Assembly: GCA_038396625.1 (NCBI GenBank)
Contig: CP121688.1
Coordinates: 3,906,001-3,970,000, forward strand
Direction of reading: 5' to 3'
From: G038396625 sp038396625
GTDB taxonomy: Bacteria > Bacillota > Clostridia > Peptostreptococcales > Thermotaleaceae
DNA: 64,000 nt
This document shows positions 44,638 to 54,510 of the stretch, in pieces. Below the pieces are notes generated by a model. That model was not told the DNA's origin and searched no databases. It was given only the letters and a program-made list of their open reading frames with translations. The position numbers and the translations under genes are program-made. Position 1 is the first letter of the stretch, and each line of letters opens with the position of its first letter.

Positions 44638-45738
44638 TTAGTTATATCCATTTTGGAGAAAGTCTTTAATCTGATTTATACTCATTCCATTTAGTCCTAA
44701 GGTTTCAAGATTATATCCTATTTTCCAATAGTCTTGATCTTTTAAGGCTGAAGCCAATGTTATTACCGAATCCATTACAGGTGTCTTTATTCCTACAGCA
44801 TTAGCTATGCTTGACAAGGCAACCAAGGAACATGGTGTATCTTCAGTTAAATACCTATCATTTAAATCTTTCGGACCCTTTAATGGACTAAAAACCTCAC
44901 TATCTCTATAAGATTCATATAAAGTTTTTCTATTCGGCACATATCCCATTAATTGTAGCCTCTGTTGAGCGCTTATCGTATTATATCCAAATTTTTCGCA
45001 AATCTTTTGTCTTTCTATATCTATTTTCTCATTCACACGTGCAACGGATGGCGTAATTCCTTCTTTATAATGAAAGTGCTCTCCTTTATAATATTCAATT
45101 TTACCTGCATTAAGTACTACTGGGGCAGGATGGGATACAGGGTTCCCATTGTTTAAGGAACTTTCTAAAACATCATTTACTAGCTCAATAGAAGGATAAA
45201 TTTCTTTAACAATATTATACATTTCTTCATTATATTTTGCTGGAAAAGTTGCAAAATATAATTTACGGCATTCTAATAATATATTTACACTTGTTGGCCC
45301 AGTTTTTCTACATGCATAAGGTAAAGTATGCATTTCAGCAATTTTCACACCGTCTATTTTACCCTTTTCATATAGTATTTTAGATACGATCAATGTCCCT
45401 CCAGTACTTCCCGGAGCTAAAACAATTCTATCACCTTTTTTTATAAAAGGAGCTATCTTTTCAGCAAAAACTTTGAATGCATATGCTGGAACAATAGGCA
45501 ATATCAAGTCAGCCCCTGATATTGCTTCCTCTATATCTGTTGTTACTTGATTAATTCTCGCTTTTCCCGTTCTTCCAACCCCTGTTAAATCAATCGTTTT
45601 GCTAACTAACAATTCTTGGATATTTTCCTTAAACCTTTCATCCTCATATAATGAAATTTCATACCCCGCTAATGCTAAATCTGCTGCAGCTGCATATCCG
45701 CCATTTCCAGCACCAATAATAGCAATTCTTTTAATCAT
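44638..45738 (-). CDS. Octopine/nopaline dehydrogenase family protein
   Basis: NAD(P)-dependent enzyme of 366 residues. The Rossmann motif IAIIGAGNGGYAAAADLALAGYEI starts the protein. LILPIVPAYAFKVFAEKIAPFIKKGDRIVLAPGSTGGTL and the catalytic-domain motif GNPVSHPAPVVLNAGKIEYY (about 200-218, His) are the opine dehydrogenase features. Family members join or split an amino acid and a 2-oxo acid. Between two Na+-linked transporters and under a GntR regulator, a catabolic role is plausible. Confidence 0.9.
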   Translation of the reverse strand: MIKRIAIIGAGNGGYAAAADLALAGYEISLYEDERFKENIQELLVSKTIDLTGVGRTGKARINQVTTDIEEAISGADLILPIVPAYAFKVFAEKIAPFIKKGDRIVLAPGSTGGTLIVSKILYEKGKIDGVKIAEMHTLPYACRKTGPTSVNILLECRKLYFATFPAKYNEEMYNIVKEIYPSIELVNDVLESSLNNGNPVSHPAPVVLNAGKIEYYKGEHFHYKEGITPSVARVNEKIDIERQKICEKFGYNTISAQQRLQLMGYVPNRKTLYESYRDSEVFSPLKGPKDLNDRYLTEDTPCSLVALSSIANAVGIKTPVMDSVITLASALKDQDYWKIGYNLETLGLNGMSINQIKDFLQNGYN

Positions 45739-45780
45739 AAAAATTATCCCCCTTTAAAATTATATTTAAAAATTATTTAA

Positions 45781-47205
45781 CTACCGAGCAGTTATTTCTT
45801 CTAAATTTATTTTTTCTTCATAAGAAGCTTTTTCTATAAATTTATTTGTAAATCCAAATACAACGACTAGCAACATACTAATCCAGTGATTGAACAAATA
45901 TGGTGCAAACTGACTCCATGTTACTCCTAAGGTTCCAAGTACAAGTAATGCACCACCACTCCATGGAACATAAGCACCTGAGTAAGACGCCGCTTCGACT
46001 ATTGTTCTTGAAAGATTAATCTTATGTAAGCCATTTCTTTCATAGGCTGGAATATACATACGTCCATTTAATATTAAAGATACATAAACACTACTAGATA
46101 GATATACTGTAAGAATAGATGTCACTAATGAAGTTAAAATAAGAGAGCCTTGAGATTCAGTAATACTAGTCAATTTTTCTAATATGGCATCTAAAAGTCC
46201 TGTAACTTCAACGGAGCCAGCAAATATAAATGCACAGAATATAATTAGAATTAAACCCATCATTGATTGTAATCCGCCACCACTTAATAATTTATCAATT
46301 CCTTCTAATCCCGTAGAAGAACTATAGCCACTATATAATATGCTTAACATTTTATTTAAAGGTATCCCTTGAAAAAGAATAGCCAAGATTGCTCCCGAAG
46401 CAATTCCAATTGCTAAAACTGGTAAAATAGGTTTTTTCTTTATAGCAAGTATTATGACTAATAATGGGGGTAAAATTAACAGAATATTAAAATCATATGC
46501 TTTAGATAATCCATGTATTATTGATTCAATACCTGTAGTATCAACTGCACTATTACTTCCATATCCTACTCCCATGATCCAGTAAATTATTATTGCAGAA
46601 ATCGCCCCTAATCCTGTAGTAGACATCATGCTTTTAAATAAATGGAATACATCCTGCCCTGCAACCCCAGCTGCTAGATTGGCTGAATCTGATAAAGGAC
46701 TCCATTTATCTCCTAAGTATGATCCTGCTACAATTGCACCAGCTGCTACCCCAGTTGGAATACCAATACCACTTGCAATACCCATAAGTGCTACACCAAA
46801 AGTTCCTATGATCGCCCATCCAGATCCAGTAGCAACAGAAGCTATTGAAGTTATTATAAAAGCAGCTGCTAAAAACATAGATGGGTTTAATACCTGAAGT
46901 CCTGAATAGATTAACATGGGTGTTGTCCCTGCAGCTAACCATGAAGCTGTTATTAATCCAACCATTAAAAGTATAAGTACTGCTGGCATTCCTACGCCAA
47001 AAACCTTTAGTATACTTTCTAAGATCTTATCCCATTTAATCTTGAGTATCATCATGCCATAACAAGAAGCTAAGGTTGCACATAGCAGAATTGACATTCC
47101 TGTTGGAATTTTTCCTTTCAGCGCACCCCACATCAATATAATTACAAATCCAACTAGTAGGGCAACTGCTTCTTTAAAAGAAATTCTCCTTGATGAAGTT
47201 TCCAC
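45781..47205 (-). CDS. NhaC-family Na+/H+ antiporter
   Basis: Membrane protein of 474 residues with a GTG start after AAAGGGGG. Core motifs: MILKIKWDKILESILKVFGVGMPAVLILLMVG, SVATGSGWAIIGTFGVALMGIASGIGIPTGVAAGAIVAGSYLGDKWSPLSDSANLAAGVAG, and PWSGGALLVLGTLGV. First gene of the operon with the opine dehydrogenase. Possibly an amino-acid/H+ or Na+ exchanger. Confidence 0.88.
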   Translation of the reverse strand: METSSRRISFKEAVALLVGFVIILMWGALKGKIPTGMSILLCATLASCYGMMILKIKWDKILESILKVFGVGMPAVLILLMVGLITASWLAAGTTPMLIYSGLQVLNPSMFLAAAFIITSIASVATGSGWAIIGTFGVALMGIASGIGIPTGVAAGAIVAGSYLGDKWSPLSDSANLAAGVAGQDVFHLFKSMMSTTGLGAISAIIIYWIMGVGYGSNSAVDTTGIESIIHGLSKAYDFNILLILPPLLVIILAIKKKPILPVLAIGIASGAILAILFQGIPLNKMLSILYSGYSSSTGLEGIDKLLSGGGLQSMMGLILIIFCAFIFAGSVEVTGLLDAILEKLTSITESQGSLILTSLVTSILTVYLSSSVYVSLILNGRMYIPAYERNGLHKINLSRTIVEAASYSGAYVPWSGGALLVLGTLGVTWSQFAPYLFNHWISMLLVVVFGFTNKFIEKASYEEKINLEEITAR

Positions 47206-47247
47206 TTAAATTCCCCCTTTTAAAATCTTGATTGTAATTTAATCACA

Positions 47248-47303
47248 CTTAGTGTATACTCAGTGTATACACTAAGTGTACACTAAAAACGAATTCGCGT
47301 CAA
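47248..47303 (-). promoter_or_regulatory. Promoter and repeated operator of the opine operon
   Basis: Minus strand: TTGACG (47298-47303) and TACACT (47275-47280) with a 17-bp spacer. Over and just after the -10 lie CTTAGTGTATAC (47248-47259) and its inverted copy GTATACACTAAG (47265-47276), plus a third palindrome AGTGTACACT (47275-47284). GTATAC-centred sites suit a GntR/FCD repressor, whose gene is divergent. Confidence 0.75.
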
Positions 47304-47496
47304 TTTTGTTAATTTTCAGATAATATGTGTTCCATGATTATATCCCTTGTTTTTCTGCTATCTTCCGATACTATAAAATATTTGAAAAAAAAATCTTTTT
47401 TACTGAATCTTTTTAATTATCATGTAGTTTGATAAAATATTATTTAGTTCTCTTTATTTAATAATTTAAAATGAATATTTTAAGGAGGAACCTTAT

Positions 47497-48147
47497 ATGA
47501 ATAAAAATATAGAGTTAGAAGTTTATAAACGATTAAAACATTCTATTATGACAAGACAACTTACACCAAGTTCTCAACTTATTGAAACAGCCATTGCAGA
47601 AAGTTTTGGAGTTAGTAGAACACCTATAAGAAGTGCATTAAAAAAATTAGAATATGAGGGGTTAGTACAAATAATTCCAAGAAAAGGTGCCTTTGTTACT
47701 CAAACTAGTATTGAAGAATTTATAGACTTATTTCAAAGCAGATTATTTTTAGAGAAAGAGGCAGCAAAATTGGCTGCTACAAAAATAACATCTAATCAAT
47801 TAACATATTTTGAAAACCTAATGATAGAAGAATTGCAAAGCTATAAAGACAGGAACTTCGAAAAATTTATTATAATAAACAATAAAATGCATATGTTAAT
47901 AGCAGAATCATCAAAAAATAAATTTTATATTAAGTTTATCAATGAACTAAATATGAAAAGTAACATCTATTTAATTTTTCATGATGATTTTTATACTAAA
48001 CCTATTGATCGTTTAAATTCATTAAAAGAACATAAAGCAATATTTGAAGCACTAAAACTTAAAAATCCCGACAAATGTGCTGAAGCAATGGAATTACACA
48101 TAAAAAGTGTTTTTGAAAATTTAAGATTAGCTAAAATACATCTTTAA
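47497..48147 (+). CDS. GntR-family regulator with FCD domain
   Basis: Regulator of 216 residues. The winged HTH (about 1-70) has LKHSIMTRQLTPSSQLIETAIAESFGVSRTPIRSALKKLEYEGLVQIIPRKGAFV. The FCD ligand domain (~75-212) has LFQSRLFLEKEAAKLAA, a metal-site-like NNKMHMLIAESSKN and EHKAIFEALKLKNPDKCAEAMELHIKS. Divergent from the NhaC-opine dehydrogenase-SSS operon, with a strong repeated operator between them. Confidence 0.92.
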   Translation: MNKNIELEVYKRLKHSIMTRQLTPSSQLIETAIAESFGVSRTPIRSALKKLEYEGLVQIIPRKGAFVTQTSIEEFIDLFQSRLFLEKEAAKLAATKITSNQLTYFENLMIEELQSYKDRNFEKFIIINNKMHMLIAESSKNKFYIKFINELNMKSNIYLIFHDDFYTKPIDRLNSLKEHKAIFEALKLKNPDKCAEAMELHIKSVFENLRLAKIHL

Positions 48148-48339
48148 ATCGCTTAATTTTTAGTATGATAGATAAATGTAGGATGATAAAAAGAAAATTT
48201 TTCTAAGGATTAGACGGCATATTTCATCATTCAATTACCTTGCTATCATGTAGAAAAACAATTCCAGCAATTGAAATCCCTAAAATGAAGTATGGTTTAA
48301 ATACGATTATCATCCTAGAAATATATCCTAAATAAAATA

Positions 48340-48368
48340 CCCTTCTTAGCGTTTATTTCTAAGAAGGG
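48340..48368 (-). terminator. Terminator of the aminotransferase gene
   Basis: Minus strand CCCTTCTTAG, AAATAAACG, CTAAGAAGGG followed by TATTTTATT, 30 nt past the stop codon. 48148-48339 shows no gene. Confidence 0.75.
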
Positions 48369-48397
48369 CTTATGTAATGTTTTCCTATTATTTCTTG

Positions 48398-49579
48398 TTA
48401 TTTAAATTCCTTTACCAATTTTTCAAAGGCAGGAATTGCATTCTTGATTGTATCAAACTTTACACAGTAAGACATTCTGAAATATCCTGGACATCCAAAA
48501 CCACTTCCAGGTACAAGTAATAAATTATATTGAATAGCTCTTCGTACAAATTCCACATCATCTGCTATAAGGGCTTTAGGAAAAAGGTAAAAAGCTCCTT
48601 GGGGTTTTACACATTCAAATCCTAATTTTGTAAGATTTTCATATAGAAAATCTCTTCTCTGTTTATAGGCATCAATATCTACCTTTGCCGTCAAGGCATC
48701 CCCTACAACTTTTTGGAATAATCCTGGCGCATTGACAAAACCAAGGGTACGATTACAAAAACTCAAAGCATTCATCAACACATCTATTTCTTTGATTTTG
48801 CTGCTTGCTGCAATATATCCTATTCTTTCGCCTGCAAGACCCAAAGATTTGCTAAATGAATTTACGATAATCCCATTATCAAAAATAGATAGTATACTCG
48901 GAATTTTTACTGCGTCATAAATAATTTCACTATAAGGCTGATCTGAAATTACAAATATGGTGGTGCCATAGGTTTTTTCTTTTTCTGCTAGAATCCTTGC
49001 AATATCCTTTAACTTCTCTTCTCTATATACAACACCTGTTGGGTTATTAGGTGTATTGATAATAACAGCCTTTGTTTTTGAGGTAATACTTTTTTCAAAA
49101 GCTTCTAAGTCTGGTTCAAAATTAGATGTATCTGGAGGAACTACCACTGTTTTTCCCCCATGATTATCTGCATAAAAATTATACTCTACAAAATATGGGG
49201 CAAAAACAATCACCTCTTCCCCAGGATTGAGGATAGCTTTTAGCGTAACATTTAAGCCTCCTGCAGCACCTACTGTCATAATTACATGTTGCTGTGAAAG
49301 GCTAACACCACTTTCTTCTTGAAGAGATTTTGCGATCTTTTCCCTTACCTCAGGGTATCCTGCATTATTCATATATCTATGTAATCCTTTTTCATCACTT
49401 AACACATATGTTTTTAATGATTCTATTACTTCTGTTGGAGGTTCGGCATAGGGATTTCCAAGGCTAAAATCATAGACCTTATCGGCTCCATACTTTTGGG
49501 CAAGCTTTGCTCCTTCCTCAAACATCGCTCGAATCCAAGAAGATTTGTTTAAATTACTGATAATTTTTTCTGAAAACAT
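48398..49579 (-). CDS. Class I/II PLP aminotransferase (AspC/AraT-like)
   Basis: Aminotransferase of 393 residues: DFSLGNPYAEPPTEVIESL, MNNAGYPEVREKIAKSL, TVGAAGGLNVTLKAILNPGEEVIVFAPYFVEYNFYADNHGG, INTPNNPTGVVY, ISDQPYSEI, and the PLP Lys in VNSFSKSLGLAGERIGYIA. Substrate cannot be decided by eye. A C-terminal copy of this gene is stranded at 42962-43044, on the other side of the opine cluster. Confidence 0.9.
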   Translation of the reverse strand: MFSEKIISNLNKSSWIRAMFEEGAKLAQKYGADKVYDFSLGNPYAEPPTEVIESLKTYVLSDEKGLHRYMNNAGYPEVREKIAKSLQEESGVSLSQQHVIMTVGAAGGLNVTLKAILNPGEEVIVFAPYFVEYNFYADNHGGKTVVVPPDTSNFEPDLEAFEKSITSKTKAVIINTPNNPTGVVYREEKLKDIARILAEKEKTYGTTIFVISDQPYSEIIYDAVKIPSILSIFDNGIIVNSFSKSLGLAGERIGYIAASSKIKEIDVLMNALSFCNRTLGFVNAPGLFQKVVGDALTAKVDIDAYKQRRDFLYENLTKLGFECVKPQGAFYLFPKALIADDVEFVRRAIQYNLLLVPGSGFGCPGYFRMSYCVKFDTIKNAIPAFEKLVKEFK

Positions 49580-49767
49580 ACAACCACCCCTTTATTTAAT
49601 ATCCACAACAAAATAATTTTTTAATTACTAGCATTTTAATATAAAAACTTTCTAAATGCTACTGGTACAGCAAAAATAATCTGAATTCTTTTATAATTAT
49701 TTGAAACGTAAGAAATATTCCTCTTAACAGTTGGTTTTATATAATAGGACTGTATAAATTGAAAATA

Positions 49768-52101
49768 TTACTCTTTTCCTGCTTTCAGCATTTGTTCTAT
49801 AAGACATGATTCAACCGGTTTACTGATCAGATAGCCCTGAATCTTATCGCAACCTCTATCCTGTAGATGCTTTAGCTGTTCTATCGTCTCTACGCCCTCA
49901 GCTGTAGTTTTAATTTTGATGGCTTGTGCCATTTTAATAATAGTAGCAACAATGGTTTTTGCATTTTCATCATTTAGCATGTCCTGAATAAAGGAACGAT
50001 CAATCTTTAATGTGTCTATTGGGAATCGGGTAAAATATGCTAAGGAAGAATAGCCTGTACCAAAGTCATCAATTGCCACACATACACCCATTTCTTTAAG
50101 CTGCTTTATCTTTTTGAGCTTTTCTTCTACACTGGTCATTGCATTTGTTTCTGTGATCTCGAGTTCCAAATAACTTGGATGCATTCCTGTTTCTTGAAGT
50201 ACCTGCTGAACCATTTCCACAAAATCTGTTTGCTCAAATTGGAGAGCCGAAACATTCACAGATACAATAATTGGAGCATAACCTTGATCCTGCCATTGTT
50301 TATTTTGTGTGCAAGCTTCTTTTAGAACCCATTTTCCTATTTCAATAATTAAACCATTACGTTCAGCAATTTGAATTAAGGTTAGAGGTGAAACATTCCC
50401 ATATGTTTTGTGATGCCATCGCAGCAATGCTTCCGTTCCCATAATCTTTCCTGTAGATACATCTACAATGGGTTGATATACAAGATATAATTCTTCATTA
50501 TTAATGGCATGATACAAATCATTTTCAATTTTTTGCTCTTCCTTCATCAATTTATCAATCTCTAAATTATAGAAGCGATAGTTATTGCCCCCCGCCTTTT
50601 TTACTGTAAGTTTGGCAATTGTGGCTTGGTGAATCGCTTCTTCTATTGAATAATCATAGGGATCTATTATACTTACTCCGATGCTCGCCTTTAGTATAAA
50701 TTCATGATCTTTCATTTTTCTTTCGCCACTATACTGTTTCCATAAATTATGAATACGTTTTTTTAGAATATGCATATTTTCTTGCCATAATAATAGAATA
50801 AATTCATCTCCAAAAAATCTAGCTACCCCTTCTTCCTCATTTATAAATTTTTTCAATTGTTTGGCCAAAAGGTATAAAACCTCATTTCCAACTTCATATC
50901 CACTAATGCTATTAATCCGTTTAAAGTCATCAATAGATATAATGACAATTGCAGCAATACCCTCTTTTTCTTCAAATGCTTTTAGTTTATAAGGTAATTC
51001 CAGAGAGAATCCATTATAATTATATAATCCTGTAATCGTGTCCTTATAGGTTAAATGTTTGATTTGTGCGAGCATCCTATTAAAGCTTTTGGCAGCAATA
51101 CCTATTTCATTTGGTACTTGTTCATCTGCTTTTACTTGTAGTTGTCCATTGGCTGCCTTTTCGAATACTTCGATTAATTTTAAAATTGGCCTAGATATGC
51201 TTTTAGAATAAACAAAAGCAAAAATAACTACAAGTCCTAACCCAGCAATGATGGCTGTTAAAATGGTATTACGAATCTTCTCTACCTCTGCGTATACTTC
51301 TTTGGCAGAGATAGAAACAATAAAGATCCAATCTGGCGCCCCTTCAATTCTTTTAAATAGCGCCAACATCTTTTCTCCTTTTTCATCAATATACTCTGCC
51401 ATACCTGATGGTTTATCCAAAATCTTTTCCATCACCTTATGATTATTGACCATATATTCTTCCATATTTGTCTTTAATAATATATTCGAATCAGGATGGG
51501 CGATAATATGTCCTTCTTTATCAACAATCCAGCCATAGCCTGTTTTTTTCAAATTCATTTGTCCCAAAATTTTATTTAAAAATTCAATCTCTACCACAAT
51601 ATTTACAAGTCCAACTGTTTTTTTGTTATTTTTAACTGCGTGGGAAATAATAATAATAGGTGTATTGGGGTCTGCATAAGGACTGATAAAGGGTTGGGAA
51701 ATAAGATAATCTTTTTGCTTGACAATAATCTCTTGATACTGTTCTTGATTTGAAATGTCCATTTCTACGCCTAGCGTTGACCACCCTTTTCCTTGTGCAT
51801 CAGCAATCGTCATGTTACGATGTTTCCCCTGAAGAATCAGGCTAGGTAAATACGATTTTATTGAATCTAAATCCATGGATTTTATTACTGGAGATTGGGA
51901 AACAATCTTTATTTGTTCTAAAAACCCATTTAATTCCTTACTTACTTCATCTGCTTTAGCACTGACAATTTCTCCATATTGCTCTTTTATGTAATCAGGC
52001 AGCTCCTGTAGTTTCAAATTCACAAAACAACCTAATGCCGAAAATAAAAATACTGCTCCTGCCATAAGATACACAAGCATCTGGGTTCTAATTGATTTCA
52101 T
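49768..52101 (-). CDS. Membrane dCache-HAMP-GGDEF-EAL protein (cyclic di-GMP turnover)
   Basis: Sensor protein of about 777 residues. The start is taken as ATG 52101 (MKSIRTQMLVYL); the GTG at 52113 overlaps AAAGGTGG. Helix (~7-27), double Cache extracellular domain (~40-275), helix (~280-302), HAMP (~303-355), GGDEF (~365-515) and EAL (~530-775). The GGDEF signature reads RFFGDEF, with Phe at the first Gly, so cyclase activity is uncertain. The EAL domain keeps EALLRW, the N-V-S-L motif, DDFGTGYSSLAY, LKIDRSFI and TTAEGVET, predicting phosphodiesterase activity. Stand-alone gene. 52102-52459 shows promoter-like AT-rich DNA only. Confidence 0.88.
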   Translation of the reverse strand: MKSIRTQMLVYLMAGAVFLFSALGCFVNLKLQELPDYIKEQYGEIVSAKADEVSKELNGFLEQIKIVSQSPVIKSMDLDSIKSYLPSLILQGKHRNMTIADAQGKGWSTLGVEMDISNQEQYQEIIVKQKDYLISQPFISPYADPNTPIIIISHAVKNNKKTVGLVNIVVEIEFLNKILGQMNLKKTGYGWIVDKEGHIIAHPDSNILLKTNMEEYMVNNHKVMEKILDKPSGMAEYIDEKGEKMLALFKRIEGAPDWIFIVSISAKEVYAEVEKIRNTILTAIIAGLGLVVIFAFVYSKSISRPILKLIEVFEKAANGQLQVKADEQVPNEIGIAAKSFNRMLAQIKHLTYKDTITGLYNYNGFSLELPYKLKAFEEKEGIAAIVIISIDDFKRINSISGYEVGNEVLYLLAKQLKKFINEEEGVARFFGDEFILLLWQENMHILKKRIHNLWKQYSGERKMKDHEFILKASIGVSIIDPYDYSIEEAIHQATIAKLTVKKAGGNNYRFYNLEIDKLMKEEQKIENDLYHAINNEELYLVYQPIVDVSTGKIMGTEALLRWHHKTYGNVSPLTLIQIAERNGLIIEIGKWVLKEACTQNKQWQDQGYAPIIVSVNVSALQFEQTDFVEMVQQVLQETGMHPSYLELEITETNAMTSVEEKLKKIKQLKEMGVCVAIDDFGTGYSSLAYFTRFPIDTLKIDRSFIQDMLNDENAKTIVATIIKMAQAIKIKTTAEGVETIEQLKHLQDRGCDKIQGYLISKPVESCLIEQMLKAGKE

Positions 52102-52462
52102 CGTCTTATCCACCTTTAAATAATTGCTCTCTTGAGTATATACTATTTCGACAAAAAAATAAATTTTCCTACATCTTATAACAGAAATGTCTCAAAAATA
52201 TCTTTTATTTAAACTTTATGAGATATTAAATGACTGATATGTATTTATAAATAAATCTTTACACGCTCTTATTCTAAAATTAACAATTATCCTATAGACT
52301 CATTATGTATCACAATAGAAATCATTTAAGATAAAAATCTAGTATTGTAAAAGATATATGGTATACTATTATGGTCACTGCGCTTCTATTATTGAAACCT
52401 TCTAGTAAAAAAGCATCATTATATACATACGTATGGAAAAAATCATTAAATGGAGGTAAATG

Positions 52463-53593
52463 ATGAAAACAGTACTAATATTGACTGCTTCAACAGGAGG
52501 AGGTCATAACCAAGCTGCTCTTGCCTTAGAAAAAAATTTTCATCATAAAGGTTACTATGTTGAGGTGGTAGATTTTATTAAACTAAATCATAAAATAATT
52601 GAAATCCTGTTTTTAAATGGTTATAAATTGTTATATAGTAAGCTTCCAACCATATATAGAGGCTTATATATGGTGAGCAATCATCTAGAAAGTAGAGTAA
52701 ATCTACTTAAGTGCACAACAAAAATTTTTGAAAAAAATGTATATCAACTAATCATGGATACTCAACCTGACTTAATAATTGGAACCCACCCCTTTATTGT
52801 AAAAATTATTTGCATGCTGAAAGAAAAAAGGAAAATACATCTACCTTTTATTTCAATCATCACAGATTTCAAAGCACACAATATATATATCAACAGGAAT
52901 GTAGATGCATATATTACAGGAAGTAAATATACGAGTATGCAAATGATTCATAGCGGTATTGAAAAAAATAAGATATTTGATTATGGCATCCCCTTAAAAC
53001 AAGAGTTTTTTCTTAACCAAGAAACTTTACATCCTAATAATATGGTTTTTACCATTCTTCTTATGGGGGGAAGCTTGGGCTATAAAAAAATTGAGAAGGT
53101 GCTAAAAGAATTAACTAAAAGTCATAATAAGCTGAGAATATTTGTGGTATGTGGTAATAACCATTCCCTTATGTATAAAATACAGACAAAATATAAAGAT
53201 AAATATAAAAATAAGGAAATCATCGTATATGGGTTTACAGAGGATATTCCCTTGCTTATGGAAAAATCAGATATTCTCATTTCAAAACCTGGAGGACTTA
53301 CAACCTCTGAAGCGATCGCTAAACAACTTCCTTTGATGATCCCTTACATGCTTCCAGGACAAGAAGAAGAAAACGCTGAATTTTTAATGAAGTCAGGAGC
53401 AGCTATTATCGTTGATCGCATTGGTTTAATTCATGAAGAAATTGATAGACTTATTCAATGTCCTAAAACTCTCATGAATATGCGAAAAAATATGAAACGT
53501 CTATCGAGAACCTATTCATTAGATAGTATCATCCTTTTGTCAGAAAATCTCATGGAGAAATATCACCATGCTTATCAACTAAAAAAAGCTTAA
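52463..53593 (+). CDS. MGDG synthase/UgtP-like glycosyltransferase
   Basis: GT28-type glycosyltransferase of about 376 residues. The N-terminal domain has VLILTASTGGGHNQAALAL and DLIIGTHPF. The C-terminal UDP-sugar domain has LMGGSLGYKKIEKVL, YGFTEDIPLLMEKSDILISKPGGLTTSEAIAKQLPLMI and PGQEEENAEFL. Probably makes glucosyl- or galactosyl-diacylglycerol membrane lipids at the cytoplasmic face. ATG 52463 (rather than 52460) is better spaced from GGAGG. Confidence 0.88.
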   Translation: MKTVLILTASTGGGHNQAALALEKNFHHKGYYVEVVDFIKLNHKIIEILFLNGYKLLYSKLPTIYRGLYMVSNHLESRVNLLKCTTKIFEKNVYQLIMDTQPDLIIGTHPFIVKIICMLKEKRKIHLPFISIITDFKAHNIYINRNVDAYITGSKYTSMQMIHSGIEKNKIFDYGIPLKQEFFLNQETLHPNNMVFTILLMGGSLGYKKIEKVLKELTKSHNKLRIFVVCGNNHSLMYKIQTKYKDKYKNKEIIVYGFTEDIPLLMEKSDILISKPGGLTTSEAIAKQLPLMIPYMLPGQEEENAEFLMKSGAAIIVDRIGLIHEEIDRLIQCPKTLMNMRKNMKRLSRTYSLDSIILLSENLMEKYHHAYQLKKA

Positions 53594-53602
53594 AAATAGG
53601 AA

Positions 53603-53626
53603 GAGGCGCTTTTATACGCCTTTTTC
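53603..53626 (+). terminator. Terminator of the glycosyltransferase gene
   Basis: AGGCG, CTTTTATA, CGCCT followed by Ts, 10 nt after the stop codon. Confidence 0.75.
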
Positions 53627-53648
53627 TATATCAAATTCTTTGTTCCAT

Positions 53649-54044
53649 CTATATATCCTCATTCGTTTGCAACTTTTTTTGATAATAATCTAAAACAGCA
53701 CTTTTTATGCATTGTGCGCCTAAAACAGAGCAGTGGATTTTCTCTTCAGGTAAACCTCCTAGATATTTGATGATATCTTCTTCTGTTATGGCTACTGCCT
53801 CGTCAATATGCATCCCTTTCGCCATTTCTGTTAAAGCGCTGCTGGTAGCAATTGCAGCTACACATCCATAAATCTGAAATTTAATATCTTCAATGAACTC
53901 ATTTTCATCTACTTTAATATACATCACAAGATAATCTCCACAATCTTCGGAACCAATTTTTCCTATTCCATCTGCTTCATCCATAACCCCTACGTTTCTA
54001 GGATTTCTAAAATGCTCAAATACCTTTTGCGTATATTCATCCAT
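53649..54044 (-). CDS. IscU/NifU-type iron-sulfur cluster scaffold
   Basis: Small protein of about 131 residues. The three cluster-binding Cys are in GSEDCGDYLVMYIKV, IYGCVAAIATSSALTEM and HCSVLGAQCIKSAVLDY. YTQKVFEHFRNPRNVG is the family N-terminus. The start at 54044 is better spaced from GGGAGGGG than the ATG at 54050. No cysteine desulfurase gene is adjacent. Confidence 0.9.
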   Translation of the reverse strand: MDEYTQKVFEHFRNPRNVGVMDEADGIGKIGSEDCGDYLVMYIKVDENEFIEDIKFQIYGCVAAIATSSALTEMAKGMHIDEAVAITEEDIIKYLGGLPEEKIHCSVLGAQCIKSAVLDYYQKKLQTNEDI

Positions 54045-54120
54045 ATTCATACCCCTCCCACGCTCTATTTCTCCATTCTCTATCTTTATCTATCCATGTT
54101 TCATAAGAAACTTGTTTTCG

Positions 54121-54336
54121 CTACCAACGCCTTTTATATCTACGCCGTTTTCCAAAAACCCGTCTATTTCTTTTGTACAACCTTTCTTTTTTCCAATATT
54201 GCACCGGTGTATGCTCATTTAATCTTTTATTGATCATTGTCGACTTCACTTCTTTTAGAGGCATGATACAATACCCTCTTCCATAACCCGTCATAGCGCC
54301 TTCAGCTCTAGGACCTGTTCCATCAAATTTTGGCAT
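54121..54336 (-). CDS. DUF5320-like small protein
   Basis: About 71 residues. MPKFDGTGPRAEGAMTGYGRGYC at the N-terminus fits the 'GDGTGP-G-GP-TGRG-G-C' pattern of DUF5320. The rest is very basic (KKERLYKRNRRVFGKRRRYKRRW). Relatives are often next to MRP/NifB-type or iron-sulfur genes, agreeing with the IscU-like gene downstream. Function unknown. Confidence 0.7.
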   Translation of the reverse strand: MPKFDGTGPRAEGAMTGYGRGYCIMPLKEVKSTMINKRLNEHTPVQYWKKERLYKRNRRVFGKRRRYKRRW

Positions 54337-54510
54337 ATCCATACCCTCCCCTTTTTAAAATTTTTATACACAATTACCTTTCATTATTATCATATGCCAA
54401 TTATATCTTAATAGAATCGTAGCAATATTTTGGACATATGTCAATAAACTTTATGAATATTTTAGGAAAATTCTTAATACTCATCATGCTACTCTCCCCT
54501 TAAACAATAA

